Origin: Posidonia oceanica
Lineage: Eukaryota; Streptophyta; Magnoliopsida; Alismatales; Posidoniaceae
Direction of reading: 5' to 3'
DNA: 64,000 bases
NCBI GenBank assembly: GCA_037176725.1
Contig: JAZBRS010000029.1
Span: forward strand, 45,952,001-46,016,000
The position numbers and the translations under genes are program-made. Below the pieces are notes generated by a model, which worked only from the letters and a program-made list of their open reading frames with translations, was not told the origin of the DNA and ran no database searches. This document shows, in pieces, positions 21,001-34,400 of this stretch (positions are counted from its first letter, which is position 1; every line of letters starts with the position of its first letter).

Positions 21001-24000
21001 TGCACCAATCATTCCTGGCAGTCTGGTTGTGAAAAGGCGTGTACTGATCGTTCCTGACCTCTTCCGGGTCTTGTTAGGGCTTGCACCAATCATTCCTGGC
21101 GGTCCGGTCTTGATAAGGCTTGTACTTGTCATTCCAGACCTCTTACGGGTCTAGTTAGGGCTTGCACCTATCATTCCTGGTGGCCGGTCTTGAAAAGGCT
21201 TGTACTTATCATTCCCGTCCTTCTCTAGGTCTTGTTAGGGCTTTCACCTATCAATCCAGGTGGTCCGGTATTGATAAGGCTTGTACTTATCATTCTCGAC
21301 CTCTTCCGGCTCTTGTTTGGGCTTGCACCTATCATTCCTGGCAGTTCGGTCTTGATAGGGCTTGTACTTATCATTCCCGACCTCTTCCTTGTCTTGTTAG
21401 GGCTCGCACCGATCATTCCTGGCGGACTGGTCTTGATAAGGCTTGTACTTATCGTTCCCGACCTCTTCTGGGACTTGTTAGGGCTTGCACCTATCATTCC
21501 AGGCGGTCTGATCATGATATGGCTTGTACTTATCATTCCTGACCTCTTCTGGGTCTTGTTTATGAATGCACCTAACATTCCAGGCGGTCCGGTCTTGAAA
21601 AGGCTTGCAATTATCATTCCTGACCTCTTACGGGTCTTGTTTGGGCTTGCACCTATCATTCCTGGTGGTCCGGTCTTGATAATGCTCGTACTAATCAATC
21701 CTGACCACTTCTAGGTCTTGTAAAGGCTTTGCACCGATCATTCCTGGCAGTCCGGTCTTGATATGGCTTGTACTTATCATTCCTGACCTCTTCCAGGCCT
21801 TGCAAGGGCTTGCACCGATCATTCCTGACGGTCTGGACTTGATAAGGCTTGTACTAATCATTACTGACCACTTCCGGGTCTTGTTAGGGCTTCGCACCAA
21901 TCATTCCTGGCGGTTAGGTCTTGTTAAGGCTAGTACTGATCTTTCCTAACCACTTTGGGTCTTGTTAGGGCTTGCACCTATCATTTCGGGCGGTCCGGTC
22001 GTGATATGGCTTGTACTGATCATTCCCGACCTCTTCTGTGTCGTGTTCGGGCTTGCACCAATCATTCCAGGAGGTCCGGACTTGATAAGGCCTGTACTTT
22101 TCATTCCTGACCTCTACCGAGTCTTGTTTGGGCTTCCACCTATCATTCCTGGCGATCCGGTCATGATAAGGCTTGCAGCTATCATTCCTGGCGGTCCGGT
22201 CTTGATAAGGCTTCTACATGTAATTTCTGTCCTCTTCCGGGTCTTGTTAGGGCTTTGCACCTATCATTCCTGGCGGTTTGGTCTTGATAAGGCTTCTACT
22301 TATCATTCCTGACCACTTCCGGGTCTTGTTGGGGCTCGCACCTATCATTCCTGGCGGTCCGGTCTTGATAAGGCTTGTACTTATCATTTCTGACCTCTTC
22401 CAGGTCTTGTTAGGGCATTGCACCTATCATTCCTGGCGGTTCGGTCTTGATAAGGCATGTACTTATCATTCCTGACAACTTCCGGGTCTTGTTTGGGCTT
22501 GCACCTATCCATCCTGGCGGTCCAGTCTTGATGAGGCTATTACTTATCATTCCTGACCTCTTCCGGGTCTTGTTTGGCCTTGCACCTATCATTCCTGGCG
22601 GTCCGGTCTTGATATGGCTTGCACTTAACATTCCTGACCTCTTCTGGGTCTTGTTAGGGCTTGCACCTATCATTCCAAGCGGTCCGGTCTTGATAAGGCT
22701 AGTACTAATCATTCCTGACCACTTCCTGGTCTTGTTAGGGCTTCGCACTGATCATTCCTAGCGGTCCGGTCTTGATAAGGCTTGTACTTATCATTCCTGA
22801 CCTCTTCCGGGTCTTGCAAGGGCCTGCACCAATCATTCCTGGCGGTCCGGTCTTGATAAGGCTTGTACTAATCATTACTGACCACTTCCGGGTCTTGTTA
22901 GGTCTTGCACCTATCATTCCTGGTGGTCCGGCCTTGATAAGGCTTGTACTTATCGTTCCTGACCTCTTCCGGGTCTTGTTAGGGCTTGCACCTATCATTC
23001 CTGGCGGTCCGGTCTTGATAAGGCTTGTACTGATCAATCTCGACCTCTTCCGGGTCTTGTTAGGGCGTGCACCTATCATTCTAGGCGGTCCGGTCGTGAT
23101 AAGGCATGTACTTATCACTCCTGGCCTCTTCCGGGTCTTGTTAGGGCTTGCAACTATCATTCCTGCCAGTCAGGTCTTGATAAGGCATGTACTTATCATT
23201 CCTAACCTCTTCTAGGTCTTGTTAGGGCTTGCACCTATCATTCTTGGCGGTTCGGTCATGATGAGGCTTGTACTTGTCACTCCCGAACTCTTCCGGGTCT
23301 TGTTAGGGCTTTCCACCTGTCATTCCTAGTGGTTCGGTCTTGATATGGCTTGTACTTATCATTCCTAACCACTTCCGAGTCTTGTTAGGGCTGGCACCTA
23401 TCATTCCTAGCGGTCCGGTCTTGTTAAGGCTCTTACTTATCATTCCTGACCTCTGCTGGGTATTGTAAGGGCATTGCACCAATCATTCCTGGCGGTCCTG
23501 TCTTGATAAGCCTTGTACTTATCATTCCTGACCTCTTCCGGGTCTTGCTAGGGCTAGCACCTATCATTCCCGGCAGTCCGGTCTTGATAAGGCTTGAACA
23601 TATTAATACTGACCACTTCCGGGTCTTGTTATGGCTTTGCACATTTCATTCCTGGCAGTTTGGTCTTGATATGGCTTGTACTTATCATTCCTGATCATTT
23701 CCGGGTCTTGTTGGTGCTTGCACCTATCATTCCTGGCGGTCCGGTCTTGATAAGGTAATTACTTCTCATTCCAGACATCTTATGGGTCATATTAGGGCAT
23801 TGCACCAATCATTCCAGGCGGTCCGGTCTTGGTTAGACTTGTACTTATCATTCCTAACTTCTTCTTGGTCTTGGTAGGGCTTGCGCCTATCATTCCAGGC
23901 ATTCCGGTCTTGATAAGGCCTGTACTAATCATTCCTGACCACTTTCGGGTCTTGTTAGGGCTTGCACCTATCATTCCTGGCGGTTCGGTCTTGATAAGGC

Positions 24001-24724
24001 TTGTACTTATCATTCCTGACCTCTTCCGGGTCTTGCTAGGGCTTGCACCTATCATTCCTGGCGGTCCAGTCTTGATAAGGCTTGTACTTATCATTCCTGA
24101 CCTCTTTCGGGTCGTATTAGGGCTTGTACCTATCATTCCAGGCGGTCTGGTCGTGATAAGTCTTGTATTTATCGTTCTCGACCACTTCCGCGTCTTGTTA
24201 GGGCATGCACCAATCAATCCAGGCGGTCCGGTCGTGAAAAGGCTTGTAGTCATCTTTGCCGACCTCTTCCAGTTCTTGTTTGGGCTTGCACCTATCATTC
24301 CTAGCGGTTTCGTCTTGATAAGACTTGTACTTATCATTCCAGACCTCTTCCGGGTCTAGTTAGGGCTTGCACCTACAATTCTTGGCAGTCCGGTCTTGTT
24401 AAGGCTTGTACTTATCATGACCGACCTCTTCTAGGTCTTGTTAAGGCTTGCACCTACCATTCCTGGCGGTCCGGTCTTGATAAGGCTGGTACTTATCATT
24501 CCTAAACTCTTCCTGGTCTTGTTAGGGCTTTGCACCTATCATTCCTGGCAGTTCGGTCTTGATGAGGCTTGTACTTATCATTCCTGACCTCTTCCAGGTC
24601 TTGTTTGGGCTTGCACCTATCATTCCTGGCGGTCTGGTCTTGATAAGGCTTGTACTTATCCTTCCAGACCTCTTCCGGGTCTTGTTAGGGCTTGCACCTA
24701 TCATTCATGGTGGTCCGGTCTTGA
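18030..24724. repeat. Higher-order repeat copy 1 (6695 bp)
   Basis: Every idiosyncratic monomer in this segment recurs 6695 bp downstream. A diagnostic short monomer with 'gcacaatgattcc' at 19786 recurs at 26481. The start point is where the 6695-bp offset begins to hold. Neighbouring 81-bp monomers differ much more from each other than equivalent monomers in copies 2 and 3 do. Confidence 0.85.
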
Positions 24725-27700
24725 TAAGGCTTGTACTTATCATTCCTGATCACTTCCGGGTCTTGTTGGTGCTTGCACCAATCATTCCAGGCGGTCCGGT
24801 CTTGATTAGGAAATTACTTATCATTCCAGACCTCTTATGGGTCTTATTAGGGCATTGCACCTATCATTCCAGGCGGTCCGGTCTTGATAAGACTTGTACT
24901 TATCATTCCTAACATCTTCCTGGTCTTGTTAGGGCTTGCACCAATCATTCCAGGCATTCCGGTCCTGATAAGGCTTGTACTAATCATTCCTGACCACTTT
25001 CGGGTCTTGCGAGGGCTTGCTCCTATCATTCCTGGCAGTTCGGTCTTGATAAGGCTTGTACTTATCATTCCCGACCTCTTCCGGGTCTTGCTAGGGCTTG
25101 CACCTATCATTCCTGACGGTCCAGTCTTTATAGGGCTTGTACTTATCATTCCTGACGTCTTCCGGGTCGTGTTAGGGCTTGCACCTATCATTCCAGGCGG
25201 TCCGGTCGTGATAAGTCTTGTACTTATCATTCTCGACCTCTTCCGCGTCGTGTTAGGGCTTGCACCAATCATTCCAGGCGGTCCGGTCGTGAAAAGGTTT
25301 GTAGTGATCAATCCCGACCTCTTCCGGGTCTTGTTTGGGCTTGCACCTATCATTCCTGGCGGTTTCGTCTTGATAAGGCTTGTACTTATCATTCCAGACC
25401 TCTTCCGGGTCTAGTTTGGGCTTTGCCCCTATCATTCCTGGCGGTTCGGTCTTGATATGGCTTCTACTTATCAATCCTGACCACTTCCGGATCTTGTTGG
25501 GGCTTGCACCTATCATTCCTGGCGGTCCCGTCTTGATATGGCTTGTACTTATCATTTCTGACCTCTTCCTGGTCTTGTTAGGGCTTTGCACCTATCATTC
25601 CTAGCGGTTCGGTCTTGATAAGGCATGTACTTATCATTCCTGACAACTTCCGGGTCTTATTGGGGCTTGCACCTATCCTTCCTAGCGGTCCGGTCTTGAT
25701 AAGGCTATTACTTATCATTCCTGACCTCTTCCGGGTCTTGTTAGGGCCTTGCACCTATCATTCCTGGCGGTCTGGTCTTGATAAGGCTTGTACTTGTCAT
25801 TCCTGACATCTTCCGGGTCTTGTTAGGGCTTGCACCTATCATTCCGGGCGGTCCGGGCATGATAAGGCATGTGCTGGTCATTCCTGACGTCTTCCGGGTC
25901 TTGTTTGGGCTAGCACCAATCATTCCCTGCGGTCCAGTCTTGATAAGGCTTGTACTTATTATTACAGACCTCTTTCGGGTCTTATTTGGCCTTGCACCAA
26001 TCATTCCAGGCGGTCCGGTCTTGATGTGGCTTCTACTGATCATTCCCGACCTCTTCCGGGTCTTGTTAGGGCTTGCACCTATCATTCCTGGCGGTCCGGT
26101 CTTGGTAAGGCTTGTACATATCATTTCAGACCTCTTCTGGGTCTAGTTAGGGCTTGCACCTATCATTCCTGGCGGTCCGGCCTTGATAGGGCTTGTACTT
26201 ATCATTCCCGACCTCTTCCGGGTCTTGTTAGGGCTTGCACCTATCATTCCTGCCAATCCGGTCATGATTTGGCTGGTACTTATCATTCCTAACCTCTTCT
26301 GGGTCTTGTTAGGGCTTGCACCTATCATTCTTGGTGGTTCGGTCTTGATGAGGCTTGTACTTGTCATTACCGAACACTTCCGGGTCTTGTTAGGGCTTTG
26401 CACCTGTCATTCCTGGTGGTTCGGTCTTGATAAGGCTTGTACTTATCATTCCTGACCACTTCCGAGTCTTGTTACGGCTGGCACAATGATTCCTGGCGGT
26501 CTGGTCTTGATAAGGCTTTCATTTATCATTCCTGACCTCTTGTAGGTTTTGTTAAGGCTTTGCACCTATCATTCCTGGCGATCCTGTCTTGATAAGCCTA
26601 GTACTTATCATTTCTGACCTCTTCCGGGTCTTGCTACGGCTAGCACCTATCATTCCCGACTGTCCGATCTTGATTAGGCTTGTACGTATCGATACTGACC
26701 ACTTCCGGGTCAAGTTAGGGCTTTGCACATTTCATTCCAGGCAGTTCGGTCTTGATATGGCTTGTACTTATCATTCCTGATCACTTGCAGGTCTTGTGGT
26801 TGCTTGCACCTATCAATCTTGGCGTCCGGTCTTGATAAGGCTATTACTTATCATTCCAGACCTCTTATGGGTCTTTTTAGGGCTTTGCACCTATCAATCC
26901 TAGCGATCCGGTCTTTGTTAGGCTTGTACTTATCATTCCTGACATCTTCTTGGTCTAATTAGGGCTTGCACCTATCATTCCAGGCGTTCCGGTCCTAATA
27001 AGGCTAGTACTTATCATTCCTGACCTCTTCCGGGTCTTGTTAGGGCTTGCACCTTTCATTCCTGGTGGTCCGGTATTGTTAAGGCTTGTACCTATCATTC
27101 CTGACCTATTCCGGGTCTTGCTAGGGCTTACACCTATCATTCCAGGCAGTCCAGTCTTGTTAAGGCTTGTACTTATCATTCCTGACCTCTTCCGGGTCTT
27201 GTTAGGGCTTGCACCTATCATTCCTGGCGGTCCGGTCGTGGAAAGGCTTGTACTGATCATTCGCGACCTCTTCCGGGTCTTGTTAGGGCTTGCACCTATC
27301 ATTCCTGGCGGTCCGGTCTTGATAAGGCTTGTACTTATCATTCCCGACCTCTTCCTTGTCTTGTTAGGGCTTGCACATATCATTCCAAGCGGTCCGGTCG
27401 AGATAAGTCTTGTACTTATCACTCCCGACCTCTTCTAGGTCTTGTTTGGGCTTGCACCAATCATTCCTGGCGGTCCGGTCGTGAATAGGCTTGTACTGAT
27501 CATTCCCGACCTCTTCCGGGTCTTATTTGGGCTTGCACCTATCATTCCTGGCGGTCCGGTCTTGATAAGGCTTGTACTTGTCATTCCTGACCTCTTCCGT
27601 GTCTTGTTAGGGCTTGCACCTATCATTCCTGGCGGTCATGTCTTGATAAGTCTTGTACTTATCATTACCGACCTCTTCCGGGTCTTGTTAGGGCTTGCAC

Positions 27701-30700
27701 CAATCATTCCTGGCAGTCTGGTCGTGAAAAGGCGTGTACTGATCGTTCCTGACCTCTTCCGGGTCTTGTTAGGGCTTGCACCAATCATTCCTGGCGGTCC
27801 GGTCTTGATAAGGCTTGTACTTGTCATTCCAGACCTCTTACGGGTCTAGTTAGGGCTTGCACCTATCATTCCTGGCGGCCGGTCTTGATTAGGCTTGTAC
27901 TTATCATTCCCGTCCGTCTCTAGGTCGTGTTAGGGCTTGCACCTATCAATCCAGGCGGTCCGGTATTGATAAGGCTTGTACTTATCATTCTCGACCTCTT
28001 CCGGCTCTTGTTTGGGCTTGCACCTATCATTCCTGGCAGTTCGGTCTTGATAGGGCTTGTACTTATCATTCCCGACCTCTTCCTTGTCTTGTTAGGGCTC
28101 GCACCGATCATTCCTGGCGGACTGGTCTTGATAAGGCTTGTACTTATCGTTCCCGACCTCTTCTGGGACTTGTTAGGGCTTGCACCTATCATTCCAGGCG
28201 GTCCGATCATGATAAGGCTTGTACTTATCATTCCTGACCTCTTCTGGGTCTTGTTTATGAATGCACCTAACATTCCAGGCGGTCCGGTCTTGAAAAGGCT
28301 TGCAATTATCATTCCTGACCTCTTACGGGTCTTGTTTGGGCTTGCACCTATCATTCCTGGTGGTCCGGTCTTGATAAGGCTCGTACTAATCAATCCTGAC
28401 CACTTCTAGGTCTTGTAAAGGCTTTGCACTGATCATTCCTGGCTGTCTGGTCTTGATATGGCTTGTACTTATCATTCCTGACCTCTTCCAGGCCTTGCTA
28501 GGGCTTGCACCGATCATTCCTGACGGTCTGGACTTGATAAGGCTTGTACTAATCATTACTGACCACTTCCGGGTCTTGTTAGGGCTTCGCACCAATCATT
28601 CCTGGCGGTTAGGTCTTGGTAAGGCTAGTACTGATCTTTCCTAACCACTTTGGGTCTTGTTAAGGCTTGCACCTATCATTCCGGGCGGTCCGGTCGTGAT
28701 ATGGCTTGTACTGATCATTCTCGACCTCTTCCGTGTCTTGTTCGGGCTTGCACCAATCATTCCAGGAAGTCCGGTCTTGATAAGGCCTGTACTTTTCATT
28801 CCTGACCTCTACCGAGTCTTGTTAGGGCTTCCACCAATCATTCCAGGCGATCCGGTCATGATAAGGCTTGCAGCTATCATTCCTGGCGGTCCGGTCTTGA
28901 TAAGGCTTCTACATGTAATTTCTGTCCTCTTCCGGGTCTTGTTAGGGCTTTGCACCTATCATCCCTGGCAGTTCGGTCTTGATAAGGCTTCTACTTATCA
29001 TTCCTGACCATTTCCGGGTCTTGTTGGGGCTCGCACCTATCATTCCTGGCGGTCCGGTCTTGATAAGGCTTGTACTTATCATTTCTGACCTCTTCCAGGT
29101 CTTGTTAGGGCATTGCACCTATCATTCCTGGCGGTTCGGTCTTGATAAGGCGTGTACTTATCATTCCTGACAACTTCCGGGTCTTGTTTGGGCTTGCACC
29201 TATCCTTCCTGGCGGTCTGGTCTTCATGAGGATATTACTTATCATTCCCGACCTCTTCCGGGTCTTGTTTGGCCTTGCACCTATCATTCCTGACGGTCCG
29301 GTCTTGATATGGCTTGCACTTAACATTCCTGACCTCTTCTGGGTCTTGTTAGGGCTTGCACCTATCATTCCAAGCGGTCCGGTCTTGATATGGCTTGTAC
29401 TAATCATTCCTGACCACTTCCTGGTCTTGTTAGGGCTTCGCACTGATCATTCCTAGCGGTCCGGTCTTGATAAGGCTTGTACTTATCATTCCTGACCTCT
29501 TCCGGGTCTTGCAAAGGCCTGCACCAATCATTCCTGGCGGTCCGGTCTTGATAAGGCTTGTACTAATCATTACTGACCACTTCCGGGTCTTGTTAGGTCT
29601 TGCACCTATCATTCCTGGTGGTCCGGCCTTGATAAGGCTTGTACTTATCGTTCCTGACCTCTTCCGGGTCTTGTTAGGGCTTGCACCTATCATTCCTGGC
29701 GGTCCGGTCTTGATAAGGCTTGTACTGATCAATCTCGACCTCTTCCGGGTCTTGTTAGGGCGTGCACCTATCATTCTAGGCGGTCCGGTCGTGATAAGGC
29801 ATGTACTTATCACTCCTGGCCTCTTCCGGGTCTTGTTAGGGCTTGCAACTATCATTCCTGCCAGTCTGGTCTTGATAAGGCTTGTACTTATCATTCCTAA
29901 CCTCTTCTGGGTCATGTTAGGGCTTGCACCTATCATTCTTGGCGGTTCGGTCATGATGAGGCTTGTACTTGTCACTCCCGAACTCTTCCGGGTCTTGTTA
30001 GGGCTTTCCACCTGTCATTCCTAGTGGTTCGGTCTTGATATGGCTTGTACTTATCATTCCTGACCACTTCCGAGTCTTGTTAGGGCTGGCACCTATCATT
30101 CCTAGCGGTCCGGTCTTGTTAAGGCTCTTACTTATCATTCCTGACCTCTGCTGGGTATTGTTAGGGCATTGCACCAATCATTCCTGGCGGTCCTGTCTTG
30201 ATAAGCCTTGTACTTATCATTCCTGACCTCTTCCGGGTCTTGCTAGGGCTAGCACCTATCATTCCCGGCAGTCCGGTCTTGATAAGGCTTGAACATATCA
30301 ATACTGACCACTTCCGGGTCTTGTTAGGGCCTTGCACATTTCATTCCTGGCAGTTTGGTCTTGATATGGCTTGTACTTATCATTCCTGATCACTTCCGGG
30401 TCTTGTTGGTGCTTGCACCTATCATTCCTGGCAGTCCGGTCTTGATAAGGTAATTACTTCTCATTCCAGACATCTTATGGGTCATATTAGGGCATTGCAC
30501 CAATCATTCCAGGCGGTCCAGTCTTGGTTGGACTTGTACTTATCATTCCTAACATCTTCCTGGTCTTGGTAGGGCTTGCACCAATCATTCCAAGCATTCC
30601 GGTCTTGATAAGGCCTGTACTAATCATTCCTGACCACTTCCGGGTCTTGTTAGGGCTTGCACCTATCATTCCAGGCGATTTGGTCTTGATAAGGCTTGTA

Positions 30701-31419
30701 CTTATCATTCCTGACCTCTTCCGGGTCTTGCTAGGGCTTGCACCTATCATTCCTGGCGGTCCAGTCTTGATAAGGCTTGTACTTATCATTCCTGACCTCT
30801 TTCGGGTCGTGTTAGGGCTTGCACCTATCATTCCAGGCGGTCTGGTCGTGATAAGTCTTGTATTTATCGTTCTCGACCACTTCCGCGTCTTGTTAGGGCA
30901 TGCACCAATCAATCCAGGCGGTCCGGTCGTGAAAAGGCTTGTAGTCATCTTTGCCGACCTCTTCCAGTTCTTGTTTGGGCTTGCACCTATCATTCCTAGC
31001 GGTTTCGTCTTGATAAGACTTGTACTTATCATTCCAGACCTCTTCCGGGTCTAGTTAGGGCATGCACCTATCATTCTTGGCAGTCCGGTCTTGTTAAGGC
31101 TTGTACTTATCATTACCGACCTCTTCTAGGTCTTGTTAAGGCTTGCACCTACCATTCCTGGCGGTCCGGTCTTGATAAGGCTGGTACTTATCAATCCAAA
31201 ACTCTTCCTGGTCTTGTTAGGGCTTTGCACCTATCATTCCTGGCAGTTCGGTCGTGATGAGGCTTGTACTTATCATTCCTGACCTCTTCCAGGTCTTGTT
31301 TGGGCTTGCACCTATCATTCCTGGCGGTCTGGTCTTGATAAGGCTTGTACTTATCCTTCAAGACCTCTTCCGGGTCTTGTTAGGGCTTGCACCTATCATT
31401 CATGGCGGTTCGGTCTTGA
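24725..31419. repeat. Higher-order repeat copy 2
   Basis: Collinear with copy 1 at +6695 and with copy 3 at +6695, changing to +6614 after one monomer is lost. By eye, 60-base samples differ from copy 1 at zero to two positions. It contains both arms of the internal 1055-bp duplication pattern (24884-25414 and 30524-31054). Confidence 0.85.
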
Positions 31420-34400
31420 TAAGGCTTGTACTTATCATTCCTGATCACTTCCGGGTCTTGTTGGTGCTTGCACCAATCATTCCAGGCGGTCCGGTCTTGA
31501 TTCGGCATTTACTTATCATTCCAGACCTCTTATGGGTCTTATTAGGGCATTGCACCTATCATTCCAGGCGGTCCGGTCTGGATAAGACTTGTACTTATCA
31601 TTCCTAACATCTTCCTGGTCTTGTTAGGGCTTGCACCAATCATTCCAGGCATTCCGGTCCTGATAAGGCTTGTACTAATCATTCCTGACCACTTCCGGGT
31701 CTTGCGAGGGCTTGCTCCTATCATTCCTGGCAGTCCGGTCTTGATAAGGCTTGTACTTATCATTCCCGACCTCTTCCGGGTCTTGCTAGGGCTTGCACCT
31801 ATCATTCCAGGCGGTCCGGTCGTGCTAAGTCTTGTACTTATCATTCTCGACCTCTTCCGCGTCGTGTTAGGGCTTGCACCAATCATTCCAGGCGGTCCGG
31901 TCGTGAAAAGGCTTGTAGTGATCAATCCCGACCTCTTCCGGGTCTTGTTTGGGCTTGCACCTATCATTCCTGGCGGTTTCGTCTTGATAAGGCTTGTACT
32001 TATCATTCCAGACCACTTCCGGGTCTAGTTTGGGCTTTGCCCCTATCATTCCTGGCGGTTCGGTCTTGATAAGGCTTCTACTTATCATTCCTGACCACTT
32101 CCGGATATTGTTGGGGCTTGCACCTATCATTCCTGGCGGTCCCGTCTTGATATGGCTTGTACTTATCATTTCTGACCTCTTCCTGGTCTTGTTAGGGCTT
32201 TGCACCTATCATTCCTAGCGATTCGGTCTTGATAAGGCTTGTACTTATCATTCCTGACAACTTCCGGGTCTTATTGGGGCTTGCACCTATCCTTCCTGGC
32301 GGTCCGGTCTTGATAAGGCTATTACTTATCATTCCTGACCTCTTCCGGGTCTTGTTAGGGCCTTGCACCTATCATTCCTGGCGGTCTGGTCTTGATAAGG
32401 CTTGTACTTGTCATTCCTGACATCTTCCGGGTCTTCTTGGGGCTTGCACCTATCATTCCGGGCGGTCCGGGCATGATAAGGCTTGTGCTGGTCATTCCTG
32501 ACGTCTTCCGGGTCTTGTTTGGGCTAGCACCAATCATTCCCGGCGGTCCAGTCTTGATAAGGCTTGTACTTATTATTACAGACCTCTTTCGGGTCTTATT
32601 TGGCCTTGCACCAATCATTCCAGGCGGTCCGGTCTTGATGTGGCTTCTACTGATCATTCCCGACCTCTTCCGGGTCTTGTTAGGGCTTGCACCTATCATT
32701 CCTGGCGGTCCGGTCTTGGTAAGGCTTGTACATATCATTTCAGACCTCTTCTGGGTCTAGTTAGGGCTTGCACCTATCATTCCTGGCGGTCCGGTCTTGA
32801 TAGGGCTTGTACTTATCATTCCCGACCTCTTCCGGGTCTTGTTAGGGCTTGCACCTATCATTCCTGCCAATCCGGTCATGATTTGGCTGGTACTTATCAT
32901 TCCTAACCTCTTCTGGGTCTTGTTAGGGCTTGCACCTATCATTCTTGGCGGTTCGGTCTTGATGAGGCTTGTACTTGTCATTACCGAACACTTCCGGGTC
33001 TTGTTAGGGCTTTGCCCCTGTCATTCCTGGTGGTTCGGTCTTGATAAGGCTTGTACTTATCATTCCTGACCACTTCCGAGTCTTGTTACGGCTGGCAAAA
33101 CGATTCCTGGCGGTCTGGTCTTGATAAGGCTTTCATTTATCATTTCTGACCTCTTGCAGGTATTGTTAAGGCTTTGCACCTATCATTCCTGACGATCCTC
33201 TCTTGATAAGCCTTGTACTTATCATTTCTGACCTCTTCCGGGTCTTGCTACGGCTAGCACCTATCATTCCCGACGGTCCGATCTTGATTAGGCTTGTACG
33301 TATCGATACTGACCACTTCCGGGTCTAGTTAGGGCTTCGCACATTTCATTCCAGGCAGTTCGGTCTTGATATGGCTTGTACTTATCATTCCTGATCACTT
33401 GCAGGTCTTGTGGTTGCTTGCACCTATCAATCTTGGCGTCCGGTCTTGATAAGGATATTACTTATCATTCCAGACCTCTTATGGGTCTTTTTTGGGCTTT
33501 GCACCTATCAATCCTGGCGATCCGGTCTTTGTTAGGCTTGTACTTATCATTCCTGATATCTTCTAGGTCTAATTAGGGCTTGCACCTATCATTCCTGGCG
33601 TTCCGGTCCTGATAAGGCTAGTACTTATCATTCCTGACGTCTTCCGGGTCTTGTTAGGGCTTGCACCTTTCATTCCTGGTGGTCCGGTATTGTTAAGGCT
33701 TGTACCTATCATTCCTGACCTATTCCGGGTCTTGCTAGGGCTTACACCTATCATTCCTGGCGGTCCAGTCTTGATAAGGCTTGTACTTATCATTCCTGAC
33801 CTCTTCCGGGTCTTGTTAGGGCTTGCACCTATTATTCCTGGCGGTCCGGTCGTGGAAAGGCTTGTACTGATCATTCCCGACCTCTTCCGGGTCTTGTTAG
33901 GGCTTGCACCTATCATTCCTGGCGGTCCGGTCTTGATAAGGCTTGTACTTATCATTCCCGACCTCTTCCTTGTCTTGTTAGGGCTTGCACCTATCATTCC
34001 AGGCGGTCCGGTCGAGATAAGTCTTGTACTTATCACTCCCGAGCTCCTCTAGGTCTTGTTTGGGCTTGCACCAATCATTCCTGGCGGTCCGGTCGTGAAT
34101 AGGCTTGTACAGATCATTCCCGACCTCTTCCGGGTCTTATTTGGGCTTGCACCTATCATTCCTGGCGGTCCGGTCTTGATAAGGCTTGTACTTATCATTC
34201 CTGACCTCTTCCGTGTCTTGTTAGGGCTTGCACCTATCATTCCTGGCGGTCATGTCTTGATAAGTCTTGTACTTATCATTACCGACCTCTTTCGGGTCTT
34301 GTTAGGGCTTGCACCAATCATTCCTGGCAGTCTGGTCGTGAAAAGGCGTGTACTGATCGTTCCTGACCTCTTCCGGGTCTTGTTAGGGCTTGCACCAATC

